A stretch of DNA of 64,000 bases from UBA2137 sp050251555 (GCA_050251555.1 JBFWMN010000002.1:41039-105038), one strand, 5' to 3'. Positions 32,560-40,963 are shown, counted from the first letter of the stretch. The notes: a model not told the origin generated them from the letters alone. Numbers and translations: made by a program.

Positions 32560-32589
32560 TGATTTAAAACAATAAATAAGAATTTTTTG
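32560..32589 (+). repeat. Upstream element, copy 2
   Basis: TGATTTAAAACAATAAATAA followed by GAATTTTTTG is the partner of the segment at 31311-31340. It overlaps the start of the lysozyme promoter. Confidence 0.5.
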
Positions 32590-32615
32590 TGTTTTACAAC
32601 AGAGTTTCCTAAAAT
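32587..32615 (+). promoter_or_regulatory. Candidate leaderless promoter of the lysozyme gene
   Basis: TTGTGT and TAAAAT are separated by 17 bp. The -10 box ends 5 bases before the ATG at 32621. Confidence 0.5.
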
Positions 32616-32620
32616 AAAGC

Positions 32621-33460
32621 ATGGCTACGAGAGATCAAGAAACAAAAGAAAGACGCAGACCGCAGGATGAAGGCAGAAGTGCCCGTCCCGCCCAGCAAGC
32701 TGCTGCCGCTGATGCCGGCGCTCCCAGCATGATGATGATGTTTTGGAGCGCACGTGACGAAGTCATTGAGGCACTCTCCACCAGCGATTTCATGAATTCT
32801 CTGTTTGATTCCAACGATCAGAGCAAGTTAAGCAAGCGCGGTGAAAGCGTCGCCGATCTTGCTGTCGTCATGTCGATGCAAGACAACGGCGCAGATGATC
32901 GGATGTCAGACAGTAGCAGCAGTATTTCCAGTTCCAGAGGGGCCTTTAACACCTCTGCCGGACAGGTTTATTCTTCAGAATCCGCTCAAGTTATCAATAG
33001 TCTGCACGGCGGTGCCTTTGACCGTGCCATTGATCTGATCAAACGCCGCGAAGGTTTCAGCGCCACAGCCTATCGTGATGCACACGGACATTCGATCGGT
33101 TACGGGCACTTCATCCGTCCGGGCGAGAATTTTTCCGGTGGCATTTCTCGTGAACGCGCCGAACAATTGTTACGTCAGGATGTCGGACAGGCTTATAACG
33201 CCGCATCGGCACAAGCTGCGGAAGCCCACATTACAGACCCTAATTTCGTTGCTGTTCTCACCTCGGTGAATTATCAGTTGGGAACAGGCTGGACTCGCAA
33301 ATTCCCGCAAACATGGGACATGATCAAAGATGGCAACTATCAAGGCGCCATTCATGCTCTGGAAGGTTCGTTGTGGAACAGACAAACCGCCAATCGCGTC
33401 GACGATTTCCAAAATGCGCTGGCCAATCTTGATAGAGGTCCCGCACCTGCTTGGGGTTAA
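32621..33460 (+). CDS. Phage-type lysozyme, GH24 muramidase
   Basis: The 279-residue protein has a GH24 domain at about residues 130-275. The catalytic Glu144 lies in RREGF, Asp153 in AYRDAHG, and the Ser-Ile-Gly-Tyr-Gly-His block follows. It cleaves the glycan chain of peptidoglycan. The first 125 residues are charged and low in complexity except for a Met/Phe/Trp hydrophobic patch (MMMMFW, about 37-42), which resembles one in the preceding M23 protein. It has no signal peptide. A strong terminator follows, so it closes the island. Endolysins of phages have the same domain, but no phage genes are near. Confidence 0.9.
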   Translation: MATRDQETKERRRPQDEGRSARPAQQAAAADAGAPSMMMMFWSARDEVIEALSTSDFMNSLFDSNDQSKLSKRGESVADLAVVMSMQDNGADDRMSDSSSSISSSRGAFNTSAGQVYSSESAQVINSLHGGAFDRAIDLIKRREGFSATAYRDAHGHSIGYGHFIRPGENFSGGISRERAEQLLRQDVGQAYNAASAQAAEAHITDPNFVAVLTSVNYQLGTGWTRKFPQTWDMIKDGNYQGAIHALEGSLWNRQTANRVDDFQNALANLDRGPAPAWG

Positions 33461-33486
33461 TCGCGACATAAAAAGACGTACAAAAC

Positions 33487-33513
33487 AAAACCGCCTTGAA
33501 GAGGCGGTTTTTT
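33487..33513 (+). terminator. Intrinsic terminator closing the hydrolase island
   Basis: The stem AAAACCGCCT / AGGCGGTTTT has a 5-nt loop and is followed by T residues. Confidence 0.9.
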
Positions 33514-33536
33514 CGTATCATTCGTCTATTCTCACA

Positions 33537-34886
33537 TCAATCATAGGCAGGTATGGCATGCCGACGATTTTCTTCTCTTAATTCACGCAACAGCGCCCGT
33601 TCCTCGGCAGCACTCATGACGACGGGACCGCAATCCTGTTCTGCTGCGATTTGATCAAGAAGCTGATCATTCGTATGAAAGCCGATCGCGTGGGAAAATT
33701 CAGGACTTGAGACAACATTGCGAAATGTTCTGTTGGCGCGGGCACTCGCCATAAATTCGTTGGCGGCTTTCATCGCCAAATCACCGCGCAGAAGAAAGCG
33801 TATATATCCGTTTACGAAGGCCTTCACATCCCATTCTCTTTGGAGGTGACAGGACCTTTTTACCTCATCATCATGGGCTATACGGTGATCCTCACGTGGC
33901 ATTTTGAGAAGGCCGAGGTCTTTCAGATAAAAATGGTTATCCAGTTGCGCGTCAAAATTGCTTTCGCCCGCGTCATCCACACTCTTCGTTTTAAACGTGC
34001 CGAACATGTCAGGCTTTTGCGTCAAAAGGCGGACAAGCTTACTTTCCAGATTGCGTTCTTTGCGATTTTTGTACGTCCATTGCCAAATTTTCTGAAAAGC
34101 ATCTTCAGGATTGCCCTCATACCAATCTTTCAGGGTCGCAAGAAGGTTCGCTCTGCTTAGCTCGTTGCGCCCTTTGAGGTGGGCCGCTTTTTCACAACGG
34201 GCAGTTTCATAGGCATTGCGCATGGAAACAGCGCAGGCAATTTTATCAACAAAGCGCTCACGCTCATTTTCGCTAACACTCTCTTTGTCTTCATGCCCGA
34301 AAAAGGCAGATAGCTGTACATCGTCTGTCAAAGGGGCGTTACGGCGTAAGCTCAAGAGCGGTCTCGGCTTCATCTCATCATAGGCGTATTCGCATTCGCG
34401 CAAGAAATCGCTTCTGACTTTATCTCTTTTCAAAATCTCCTGCCCCATGCTGCGCTCCTGACGTAAGGAACCATAGGCAATATTGTGATCAAACACAGGA
34501 TAGGCTTTGTCGTGCAAGATCAGTAGCTGCGCCTGCAACAAAGATTCGGGCATTGGTGTAAAACGGTTAGTCGCCCACAAAAGCGACGGGTGCATACCAA
34601 TCTGATCGCAAATAGTCAAAATATCTTGGGGGTCCGGAAATTTTTGCGTCCAGGCAACCGGATGCGCTTTCTTGGATCCCAGATACTCTTCCACATTTAG
34701 ATGTTCAAGTTCGGGGTTAGCGAAAATTTCGTGAGGGTCACATCCCGCCTCATGAATAAGGGCAACCAGCGGATGAAAGGGTGCAGTGCGGATTTTTTCA
34801 GCCAGCGCATCTTGGCCCTGTCGGACAAACACCATCAAGGATGATTTGAATCGGCTGGTTTTGTGCTCTGTTTCTGCAGCTCTCAC
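33537..34886 (-). CDS. Unknown protein, divergent paralogue of the XRE-like protein upstream
   Basis: The 449-residue soluble protein starts with GTG at 34886. The stretch about residues 85-130 (LTICDQIGMHPSLLW...PESLLQAQLLILHDKAY) matches LEMCEAIGVHPAHLV...SAVVQACLLIFEGRY in the neighbouring protein, just after that protein's helix-turn-helix. Here the helix-turn-helix itself is blurred. The C-terminal 250 residues are basic and helical and match nothing I know. The gene is last in a minus-strand pair and faces the hydrolase island. Confidence 0.65.
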   Translation of the reverse strand: MRAAETEHKTSRFKSSLMVFVRQGQDALAEKIRTAPFHPLVALIHEAGCDPHEIFANPELEHLNVEEYLGSKKAHPVAWTQKFPDPQDILTICDQIGMHPSLLWATNRFTPMPESLLQAQLLILHDKAYPVFDHNIAYGSLRQERSMGQEILKRDKVRSDFLRECEYAYDEMKPRPLLSLRRNAPLTDDVQLSAFFGHEDKESVSENERERFVDKIACAVSMRNAYETARCEKAAHLKGRNELSRANLLATLKDWYEGNPEDAFQKIWQWTYKNRKERNLESKLVRLLTQKPDMFGTFKTKSVDDAGESNFDAQLDNHFYLKDLGLLKMPREDHRIAHDDEVKRSCHLQREWDVKAFVNGYIRFLLRGDLAMKAANEFMASARANRTFRNVVSSPEFSHAIGFHTNDQLLDQIAAEQDCGPVVMSAAEERALLRELREENRRHAIPAYD

Positions 34887-34960
34887 TGATGCATATTCCC
34901 TGTTTTATTTTTAAAGTTTCAAAAATTTACGCACATTTGTAATTTTATGTAAAGTTTTTT

Positions 34961-36202
34961 CTAGCGCGGACGGCGCGAAGCATCCATTTTTGCGTTCCAT
35001 GCCGCAAAATCCGGATCTTCAATCTCGAAAGGTTCGAAAAAGGCATAATGCGTTTTCAAAATGAACAGATTTTCAAAAAAGCCCATTGCCGTCTCGTCCT
35101 GCATCGCATCTGCCAAAAAGCAAAACTGGGTCTCCAAATCCGTACAGGCCCGCTCCTCGCTGAGTTGCGTCCGCTTCAGGCGTAAAATATTCGTATGAAT
35201 GGAGAGAAGATCGGTGAAAGCCGCTTCTTTTGAGTCATATCCCATTTTTTGGACGCGAATCCCTGCCATACGGTCCATGGGCATGAAGTCGTCCAGATTG
35301 TTCTCAACAAAACGCTGCAAGAAAGCTGCCTGGTCATCTTTATGGCGGGATTGCATGCGAATTTGCAGTTTCTGGAAGGCACGTGTAAACGCTTCCGAAT
35401 CTTTTAACTGGTCTGGCGTGTACAAGGATTGGAGAATCGCCCGTCTTTTACGGATCATCAACTTGATATCGTCACTGATCTCCTCAATCTTTGCGGGCTT
35501 TTGGCGAATCAATTCCTTTTCTGCTTCCAATACCGACATGGCACGCATTTCGAAACTGTCTTCCGTGTCATATGCCAGTTCAGGCGAGAGCAAGCTGCTC
35601 AGCTTTTCCGAACGCGGTAAGGTTTGTGTTGTCGGGGCAGGAAGCTGAATACCCGCTTGCGCAAACAAAGTGCGCAATGTGCTGTCTTCAACGAGAGCTT
35701 TGACATTCTCTACGCCCGTTTCACGATGCACGATGTAGGATTTTTCGACGTCTCTTAATATCTGGGCGTGGTCACTGGAGCCTGTAGCGAAATTCTTGCT
35801 TTTCACCATTTCCAGATCCAGCAAACTTTCAGCCTGATAACGGTCAGCGCCCGAATATCGCCCTTCAAAAATCAGTAGACAGGCCTGTACAACGGCACTT
35901 GGTGCGGGCTTATCTTCGGGAACATCCACTAAATGCGCAGGGTGCACACCGATTGCCTCGCACATTTCCAAGAGATTTGCGCCTGAAGGCCAGTATGTAC
36001 TTCTTCGCGCAAAAATCTGACCGCACATCTCCTGTGAAAGACCGACGGCCTCACGCATATGTGTAAAGCTCTGGGCGGAGATAGCTTTGGTAAAGGAAAT
36101 AAGCGGGTGTGTGCCGTATTCTTGCTGATCACGGTGCGCAACACTGATGCGTGACGCAGTTGTCACGGGCACAGAATTCGGGAACGCAGTCGTATCGGAC
36201 AT
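34961..36202 (-). CDS. Large XRE-like helix-turn-helix protein of unknown function
   Basis: In this 413-residue protein, residues about 45-95 read like a Cro/CI-type helix-turn-helix: MREAVGLSQEMCGQIF, a turn with Arg-Arg-Ser-Thr-Tyr-Trp-Pro, then a LEMCEAIGVHP helix. The remaining 300 residues are helical, charged and not recognised, much longer than in ordinary XRE repressors. GAGG lies 5 bases before the ATG. It is divergent from the gene at 36338 across a 135-bp intergenic region, a common arrangement for an autoregulating repressor and its target. Confidence 0.65.
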   Translation of the reverse strand: MSDTTAFPNSVPVTTASRISVAHRDQQEYGTHPLISFTKAISAQSFTHMREAVGLSQEMCGQIFARRSTYWPSGANLLEMCEAIGVHPAHLVDVPEDKPAPSAVVQACLLIFEGRYSGADRYQAESLLDLEMVKSKNFATGSSDHAQILRDVEKSYIVHRETGVENVKALVEDSTLRTLFAQAGIQLPAPTTQTLPRSEKLSSLLSPELAYDTEDSFEMRAMSVLEAEKELIRQKPAKIEEISDDIKLMIRKRRAILQSLYTPDQLKDSEAFTRAFQKLQIRMQSRHKDDQAAFLQRFVENNLDDFMPMDRMAGIRVQKMGYDSKEAAFTDLLSIHTNILRLKRTQLSEERACTDLETQFCFLADAMQDETAMGFFENLFILKTHYAFFEPFEIEDPDFAAWNAKMDASRRPR

Positions 36203-36281
36203 AAAACCTCAGATAAACCCTGTTTTTTTATAATTATCTAACTTAAACATGGATTTTTGGGGAAGTAAACACCACATAAAC

Positions 36282-36308
36282 TTGACATAGTCATTTTGTG
36301 CATATAAA
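36282..36308 (+). promoter_or_regulatory. Candidate promoter with consensus -35
   Basis: TTGACA is followed 15 bp later by TATAAA; a 17-bp spacing would use TAAAAA. The AGAGG ribosome-binding site and ATG at 36338 follow. It lies in the divergent region shared with the XRE-like gene. Confidence 0.45.
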
Positions 36309-36337
36309 AATCTATTTTCAATAATAAAGAGGTTTAT

Positions 36338-37105
36338 ATGCCCGCAAACACTGCCGTTGCACAAGAAACAGCCGAGGGGAGACTCTTTCGTATGATGACA
36401 GCTTTCAAGCTGCTCCCCCGTTTCATTTTCCCTGAAGACCCTGCCCAAAGCAGGTATCAGACAAGCGGTCCGCTTTTCACCCAGCTTGGCTATACGGCTG
36501 AAGATTCACGCCATGGCACGGCACGCCCGCAAAAAGGCCACCATATTTTTATCAGCGGTCATTCCAATGATGCCCCGACCTTGGGCGGTCACAGACTCGG
36601 ACTTCAGTTCAATACCAACTCATTGGCGTTTGCTTACACGATCGGCGGACGTTCAGGGTACAACCCCTTTAATCCTGAAATCTTGGAAAAAGACCGCGAA
36701 GCGGGCATTGCCGGAAAAACCGTCAGCGTGATTGATGTTGCAGGATCACTGCATACAGATATCGGGCTATTTGCCCTTGAAAAATTCATCCCCGAGCGCG
36801 TCCGCTTTTACGGGCGTGATGTGCCCGCATCCCCTGAAAATGTCATGAAGCTTGCGAAAATCTGGCTGGAATGCAAAACGGGTCCGAAATTATTGCCGCG
36901 TGATTTAGAACTGCTGGAAGAGGATATTCCCGTCAGCACGGTCAACGGGCTGATGGACCGTTTCGGATTTTCGCAGACCGTTAATTTATCCCTAGAAAAT
37001 CGAGCTGCCATCGCAGATCTTCTTCGGAAAGAGGATACTCCGTCCCATTCCGAGGATTCAGAACCTCTCCTGGCGGAACCCTTGCAAGTTCCCGTTGTAC
37101 AATAA
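36338..37105 (+). CDS. Unknown protein, divergent to the XRE-like regulator
   Basis: The 255-residue soluble protein has a Gly/His-rich central part (KGHHIFISGHSNDAP, GGHRLGLQF) and a predicted alpha/beta pattern. The C terminus (about residues 215-255) is acidic and Pro-rich. The family is not recognised. AGAGG lies 6 bases before the ATG. Its last 125 bases overlap the 3' end of the convergent DUF2336 gene, which is unusual. The overlapping tail is the low-complexity part here, while the DUF2336 end is conserved. Confidence 0.65.
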   Translation: MPANTAVAQETAEGRLFRMMTAFKLLPRFIFPEDPAQSRYQTSGPLFTQLGYTAEDSRHGTARPQKGHHIFISGHSNDAPTLGGHRLGLQFNTNSLAFAYTIGGRSGYNPFNPEILEKDREAGIAGKTVSVIDVAGSLHTDIGLFALEKFIPERVRFYGRDVPASPENVMKLAKIWLECKTGPKLLPRDLELLEEDIPVSTVNGLMDRFGFSQTVNLSLENRAAIADLLRKEDTPSHSEDSEPLLAEPLQVPVVQ

Positions 37106-38240
37106 GGGCTGTGCGCATTGACAAACCTGCCTTCCACACCAAGGCAGTGGCAGGTTTTGGCGCATTAAGCGCCAGAATTTTTTGCACTTCAGCAACCGGA
37201 ATTTTAGAGAGATGCGCCAAAGCCAACTCGGCAAATTCGCGGTCTCTCACCCCGATTGCGTCCGTGACCGCTTCATCATTGAGCGCGCCCTTTTTGATCT
37301 TTTCTTTGAGGCGCTCTGCCGCAGACTTCCCGCTGGTTTCTTCTTCATCCATATGGGCGATGCGACGTTTCACAATCTTGCTGATCTCATCTACCGTCTG
37401 CCCGTCTAGGTCGGAGCGCTCCAGCAGAATATCGCGGATGGATTGATCGACATAGAGTGCCAGTGCCTTGGCAAAATTGGCTGGGAGACCCTTACGAAGC
37501 GCCAAGGGCTTTTGCCATTGCGGAATGGTTTTTGCCATTTCGACAATCTTGCCCAATGTTTCCATGGAGACTTCGGCCCCTGTATTGTTCAAAAGAATTT
37601 GTCCGGCAGGTGCATCTTCCGTTTCAATCACAGCATCGGACACCGCCTCTGACAAACTTGGACGAGACGCCACTGCTTGTACCGCCCATGAGGCGGGATG
37701 CGCTTGTAAAATTTCCAGCAAATCTTCATCGGGCAATGCCACACAATAACGCAAGATCGGCTCGGATACTTCGCGCTCAATATCACGTGCGAGTTTTGCG
37801 ACCACCTTGGGCGGGGCATAAGCGTGATCTTTGAGGGTCGAAGAGAGCGCCACGCGGATTTTCAAAACCTCATCTAGTGCGAGCGCGCCGAGGGAATTCA
37901 CCGCATAGGCATAAAGTTGTGACTGGATATCGGCTGAAATATTCGGCAGTAGCTTCATTAGACGCTCAGCCAACGCTAGACGCACGTCGACACTGGTATC
38001 TTGCACAAGAACCGAGCTGGCCTGAATGGGGGTCGCCATATTGGTGGCAACAGCCTTCCGCACGGCAGGGTCTTCATCGTGTTCAGCCAAATAATAGAGA
38101 ATATCGGGAGAGGTTTTCTTATCTTTTGCCAGTTTCAACCGATCATTGATTGTCCCTGTTTGCGCAAGCTCTTTCTCGCGCACCCGTTGCTTCGCGGCGC
38201 GTTCCTTAGAGTTTCCGAGAAATTTTGAAAAAAAGCTCAT
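36981..38240 (-). CDS. DUF2336 domain protein
   Basis: The 419-residue protein belongs to the DUF2336 family, common in alphaproteobacteria and built of HEAT-like helical repeats. Visible hallmarks are the repeated Arg-containing helix pairs (VRKAVATNMATP, DVRLALAERLMKLLP) and the segment LNNTGAEVSMETLGKIVEMA. The function of the family is not established. It follows zapE by 27 bases on the same strand. It overlaps the convergent gene at 36338-37105 by 125 bases. Confidence 0.88.
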   Translation of the reverse strand: MSFFSKFLGNSKERAAKQRVREKELAQTGTINDRLKLAKDKKTSPDILYYLAEHDEDPAVRKAVATNMATPIQASSVLVQDTSVDVRLALAERLMKLLPNISADIQSQLYAYAVNSLGALALDEVLKIRVALSSTLKDHAYAPPKVVAKLARDIEREVSEPILRYCVALPDEDLLEILQAHPASWAVQAVASRPSLSEAVSDAVIETEDAPAGQILLNNTGAEVSMETLGKIVEMAKTIPQWQKPLALRKGLPANFAKALALYVDQSIRDILLERSDLDGQTVDEISKIVKRRIAHMDEEETSGKSAAERLKEKIKKGALNDEAVTDAIGVRDREFAELALAHLSKIPVAEVQKILALNAPKPATALVWKAGLSMRTALIVQRELARVPPGEVLNPRNGTEYPLSEEDLRWQLDFLGIN

Positions 38241-38267
38241 GCCACAAACCAGTATAAACGAAAATTC

Positions 38268-39407
38268 TTAACCAAGGGCTTTTTTGAGATAGTCCTGCCC
38301 CTGCATTTCTGTGAGACGCGATGCCGTCCGCTGAAATTCGAATGCATGCGTATCTTCATGATAAAGCTTATCGGGCATGGCCTGAGCCGCCAGAATAAGA
38401 GCAACACCCTTATCGTAAAGCACATCCACCAACGTCATAAAACGTTTCCCCTCATTGCGACGATCATAGGTAAAGCGCGGTACGACGGAGAGAAAAATCA
38501 CATCGAATTTTTGGGCCAGCGCCAGATAATCTTCCGCGCCTAACGGCTTTTCACACAGTTCTGCAAAGGTAAAGCGGGCACAGCCCCGTGCGGTTTCTGC
38601 AGCATGCAGCACGCGCCCCTTCACTTTAATATCGGCGCTCTCGTAAGGCCCACCTGCGGTTAATTCCTCCCATAAATCCTGCATGGGGGGCGGCATTCCC
38701 GCCGCATTATGCGTTTCAAAATAAACGGGGCGACCATTGAGAGCTTTGCGGCGATAATCCGTTGCCCCTTCCAGCGGAATCACTGTCACGGCTTTTTTGA
38801 GTTCAGCAATAAAGGGCAGAAAGCGGGCGCGTTGTAATCCGCCCTCATAGAGGCGATCAGGTTCCCAGTTACTGGTCGTGACAATTTTAAGACGCGCCGA
38901 AAACAACGCTTCGAACAATCTGGAGAGCAACATCGCATCGGCAATATTGGTCACGTGAAATTCATCAAAGACCAGAAAGTCGGCCTCATCTGCAACCTTT
39001 TGAGCAAAGGCTTCAAGCGCCTTATCAGGCCCGTTATTCTTGGTCTTAGCCTCTCGGTATGTATGCAAAAAATCATGGACGGAGGCCATGAATTCGTGGA
39101 AATGCTGGCGCTTGGTACGCAACTTGCCTGCCAGCGTTTCCAGCAAAATATCTGTGATCAGAGTCTTGCCGCGCCCGACAGGGCCATAAAGATATGCCCC
39201 GTGATTGGCAGCGTTCTTACTTTTTTTAAGCTTGCTTAAAAGCCCGCTTTTTTGTTCCTGCCGCAGCGTCTCAACCAACCCGTCAAGGGCAAGCATGGCA
39301 GATTTTTGTGCGGGATCGGGGGTCAGGCCACGCTTTGCAAAACCGTGTTGAGCCCATTCGGGCAATGGCGGGGTGGCGGCTTCAGACTTTATTTTTGCGT
39401 CCGACAT
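38268..39407 (-). CDS. zapE: Cell division ATPase ZapE (AFG1 family)
   Basis: The protein has about 379 residues. It is an AAA-type ATPase with Walker A GPVGRGKT near residue 70 and Walker B LVFDEFHV. The ATSNWEPDRLY-like sensor region is also visible (TTSNWEPDRLYEGG). ZapE destabilises FtsZ polymers at the division septum. The frame opens with TTG two codons earlier; the ATG at 39407 is chosen. It overlaps the end of tatC by 26 bases, so the two are coupled. Confidence 0.93.
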   Translation of the reverse strand: MSDAKIKSEAATPPLPEWAQHGFAKRGLTPDPAQKSAMLALDGLVETLRQEQKSGLLSKLKKSKNAANHGAYLYGPVGRGKTLITDILLETLAGKLRTKRQHFHEFMASVHDFLHTYREAKTKNNGPDKALEAFAQKVADEADFLVFDEFHVTNIADAMLLSRLFEALFSARLKIVTTSNWEPDRLYEGGLQRARFLPFIAELKKAVTVIPLEGATDYRRKALNGRPVYFETHNAAGMPPPMQDLWEELTAGGPYESADIKVKGRVLHAAETARGCARFTFAELCEKPLGAEDYLALAQKFDVIFLSVVPRFTYDRRNEGKRFMTLVDVLYDKGVALILAAQAMPDKLYHEDTHAFEFQRTASRLTEMQGQDYLKKALG

Positions 39408-40191
39408 AAGCAACCAGAAGAATGGAAATCTCGTAAAGAAGCAGCATGGGAAGTGCCAGAAGCGTTTGCGAAATAATATCGGGGGGTGTCAAAAAAGCCG
39501 CAACCAGAAAAGTCAGGATAATCACGTAACGGCGTTTCTTGCGAAGGGAGGGTGCAGTCACAAACCCCGCCTTACCCAATAATGCCAACAAAACAGGAAG
39601 CTGGAAACATAAGCCAAACGCAAAAATCAGCAACATGATCGTATCCAGATATTCGGATACACGAGCCTCTAGGCGGATCGGCAGAACCGTCTCCGTTCCC
39701 GCACTCTGAAAGCTTAAGAAAAAAGGCAGTGCGAATGGAAGCACCACATAATAGACCATGGCTCCGCCCGCAAAAAAGAGGATCGGCGTTGCAATCAGGA
39801 AGGGCAGGAAAGCAAATTTTTCGCGTTTATAAAGTGCGGGTGCGATAAAGCGCCAGATTTGAAGCGCGACGATCGGGAAGGAGAAGAAGAGCCCCGCAAA
39901 AAAGCTGACCTTGAGATAGGTAAAGAACGCTTCTGCGAGACCTGTATAGATCAGGCGGCCCTGGTCGCCCGCAGGCATCGCATTCGCCAGAGGTTGCACC
40001 AAGAAGCCGTATATCTGTTCTTTATATAAATAGGCAATCGCCGTGCCGATAAACATGGCGGCAAAGGCCCAAAGGAGTCGGGCACGTAGCTCCAGAAGAT
40101 GGTCAAGGAACGGCTTGGGCGGTTGGGTAAGCTGTTCTTCGACTTCCCCTTGTGCAGGTTTTTGATCTGCGATAGCGACTTTCAAACTCAT
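39382..40191 (-). CDS. tatC: Twin-arginine translocase subunit TatC
   Basis: The 269-residue protein has six hydrophobic helices. The conserved start FLDHLLELRARLLWA is present, and TPPDIISQ follows near residue 230. TatC is the receptor for folded substrates with RR signal peptides, such as the protein at 1048-2211 in this window. It starts 3 bases after the tatB stop. GGGGAG provides the ribosome-binding site. Confidence 0.97.
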   Translation of the reverse strand: MSLKVAIADQKPAQGEVEEQLTQPPKPFLDHLLELRARLLWAFAAMFIGTAIAYLYKEQIYGFLVQPLANAMPAGDQGRLIYTGLAEAFFTYLKVSFFAGLFFSFPIVALQIWRFIAPALYKREKFAFLPFLIATPILFFAGGAMVYYVVLPFALPFFLSFQSAGTETVLPIRLEARVSEYLDTIMLLIFAFGLCFQLPVLLALLGKAGFVTAPSLRKKRRYVIILTFLVAAFLTPPDIISQTLLALPMLLLYEISILLVAYVGRKNKV

Positions 40192-40194
40192 GAG

Positions 40195-40680
40195 TTATTC
40201 GCGCTCCCCGCGTAAGTTTTTCAGGAAGCTCAGCTCCGCTTCGGCTTCGTCTGCCTCATCAATATCGTGGTAACCGGGCAATTCATAGCGCGGCAAAGGA
40301 GGCTTACGGCCTTCCTCGGGAGGTAGGGTCGTGATGGGTGCCGCACGGAATTTGGGATTTGCATGATAGGGCTCTTTTTCCAAAGCCTCGTCTTCACGCC
40401 CGTACACCTCGTCATAAAAGTCGGAATCTTCGTCCGCTTCCTGCGCCGTATCCGCAGGCGGGACGTAAGATTTTTCCTGCACATCTGCAGCCGTAGCCTC
40501 TCTGATTTCGGCTTCCTGCATGAAACTGTCAAACTGATTGGACAGGGCAAAGCGCATATACTGGATACGGCGGACGATGCGTCCGATACCGTACATCATT
40601 TGCGGCAATTCTTTCGGGCCGACCACAAGCACACCGATGACCAGAATAAGGACGATTTCTGTCCAACCGACATCAAGCAT
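40195..40680 (-). CDS. tatB: Twin-arginine translocase subunit TatB
   Basis: The protein has 161 residues. The N-terminal helix, GWTEIVLILVIGVLVVGPKELP, with Glu near residue 8 and the Gly-Pro hinge, is diagnostic. An amphipathic helix and a long acidic tail follow. TatB forms the substrate-binding complex with TatC. AAAGGGG precedes the ATG. Confidence 0.95.
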   Translation of the reverse strand: MLDVGWTEIVLILVIGVLVVGPKELPQMMYGIGRIVRRIQYMRFALSNQFDSFMQEAEIREATAADVQEKSYVPPADTAQEADEDSDFYDEVYGREDEALEKEPYHANPKFRAAPITTLPPEEGRKPPLPRYELPGYHDIDEADEAEAELSFLKNLRGERE

Positions 40681-40721
40681 GAATGGTTACCCCTTTAATG
40701 CGCCTATGAAAAAGAATGGTT

Positions 40722-40901
40722 TTATTCGTCTTTGGCGGATGCAGACGATGATTTTTTATCAGCCTCTTCATCCTTCATGCCGCGTTTGAAGCTTTTGATG
40801 CCTTCAGCCATATCACCCATGATACGCGGCAATTTGCCCGCTCCGAACAGGAGCATGACAAGAACGACAACAATAAGAATCTGAAAGAGTGATGGTGACA
40901 T
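40722..40901 (-). CDS. tatA: Twin-arginine translocase subunit TatA
   Basis: The 59-residue protein begins Met-Ser-Pro-Ser-Leu-Phe-Gln. It has one membrane helix, then the Phe-Gly-Ala-Gly-Lys-Leu-Pro hinge typical of TatA, an amphipathic helix and a Lys/Asp/Ser tail. It forms the pore-like part of the Tat system. AAGGA precedes the ATG. The gene lies in the expected place between scpB and tatB. Confidence 0.95.
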   Translation of the reverse strand: MSPSLFQILIVVVLVMLLFGAGKLPRIMGDMAEGIKSFKRGMKDEEADKKSSSASAKDE

Positions 40902-40963
40902 AGTTTATAATTCCTTAGGTCAGACGAAAATCTTCAACACATGATATAGAGCGTTTATGGCCC

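Noticed and set aside
28958..37105. Prophage
   Set aside because: Only lysozyme and peptidases suggest a phage. No integrase, terminase, capsid, tail, holin or attachment repeats were seen.
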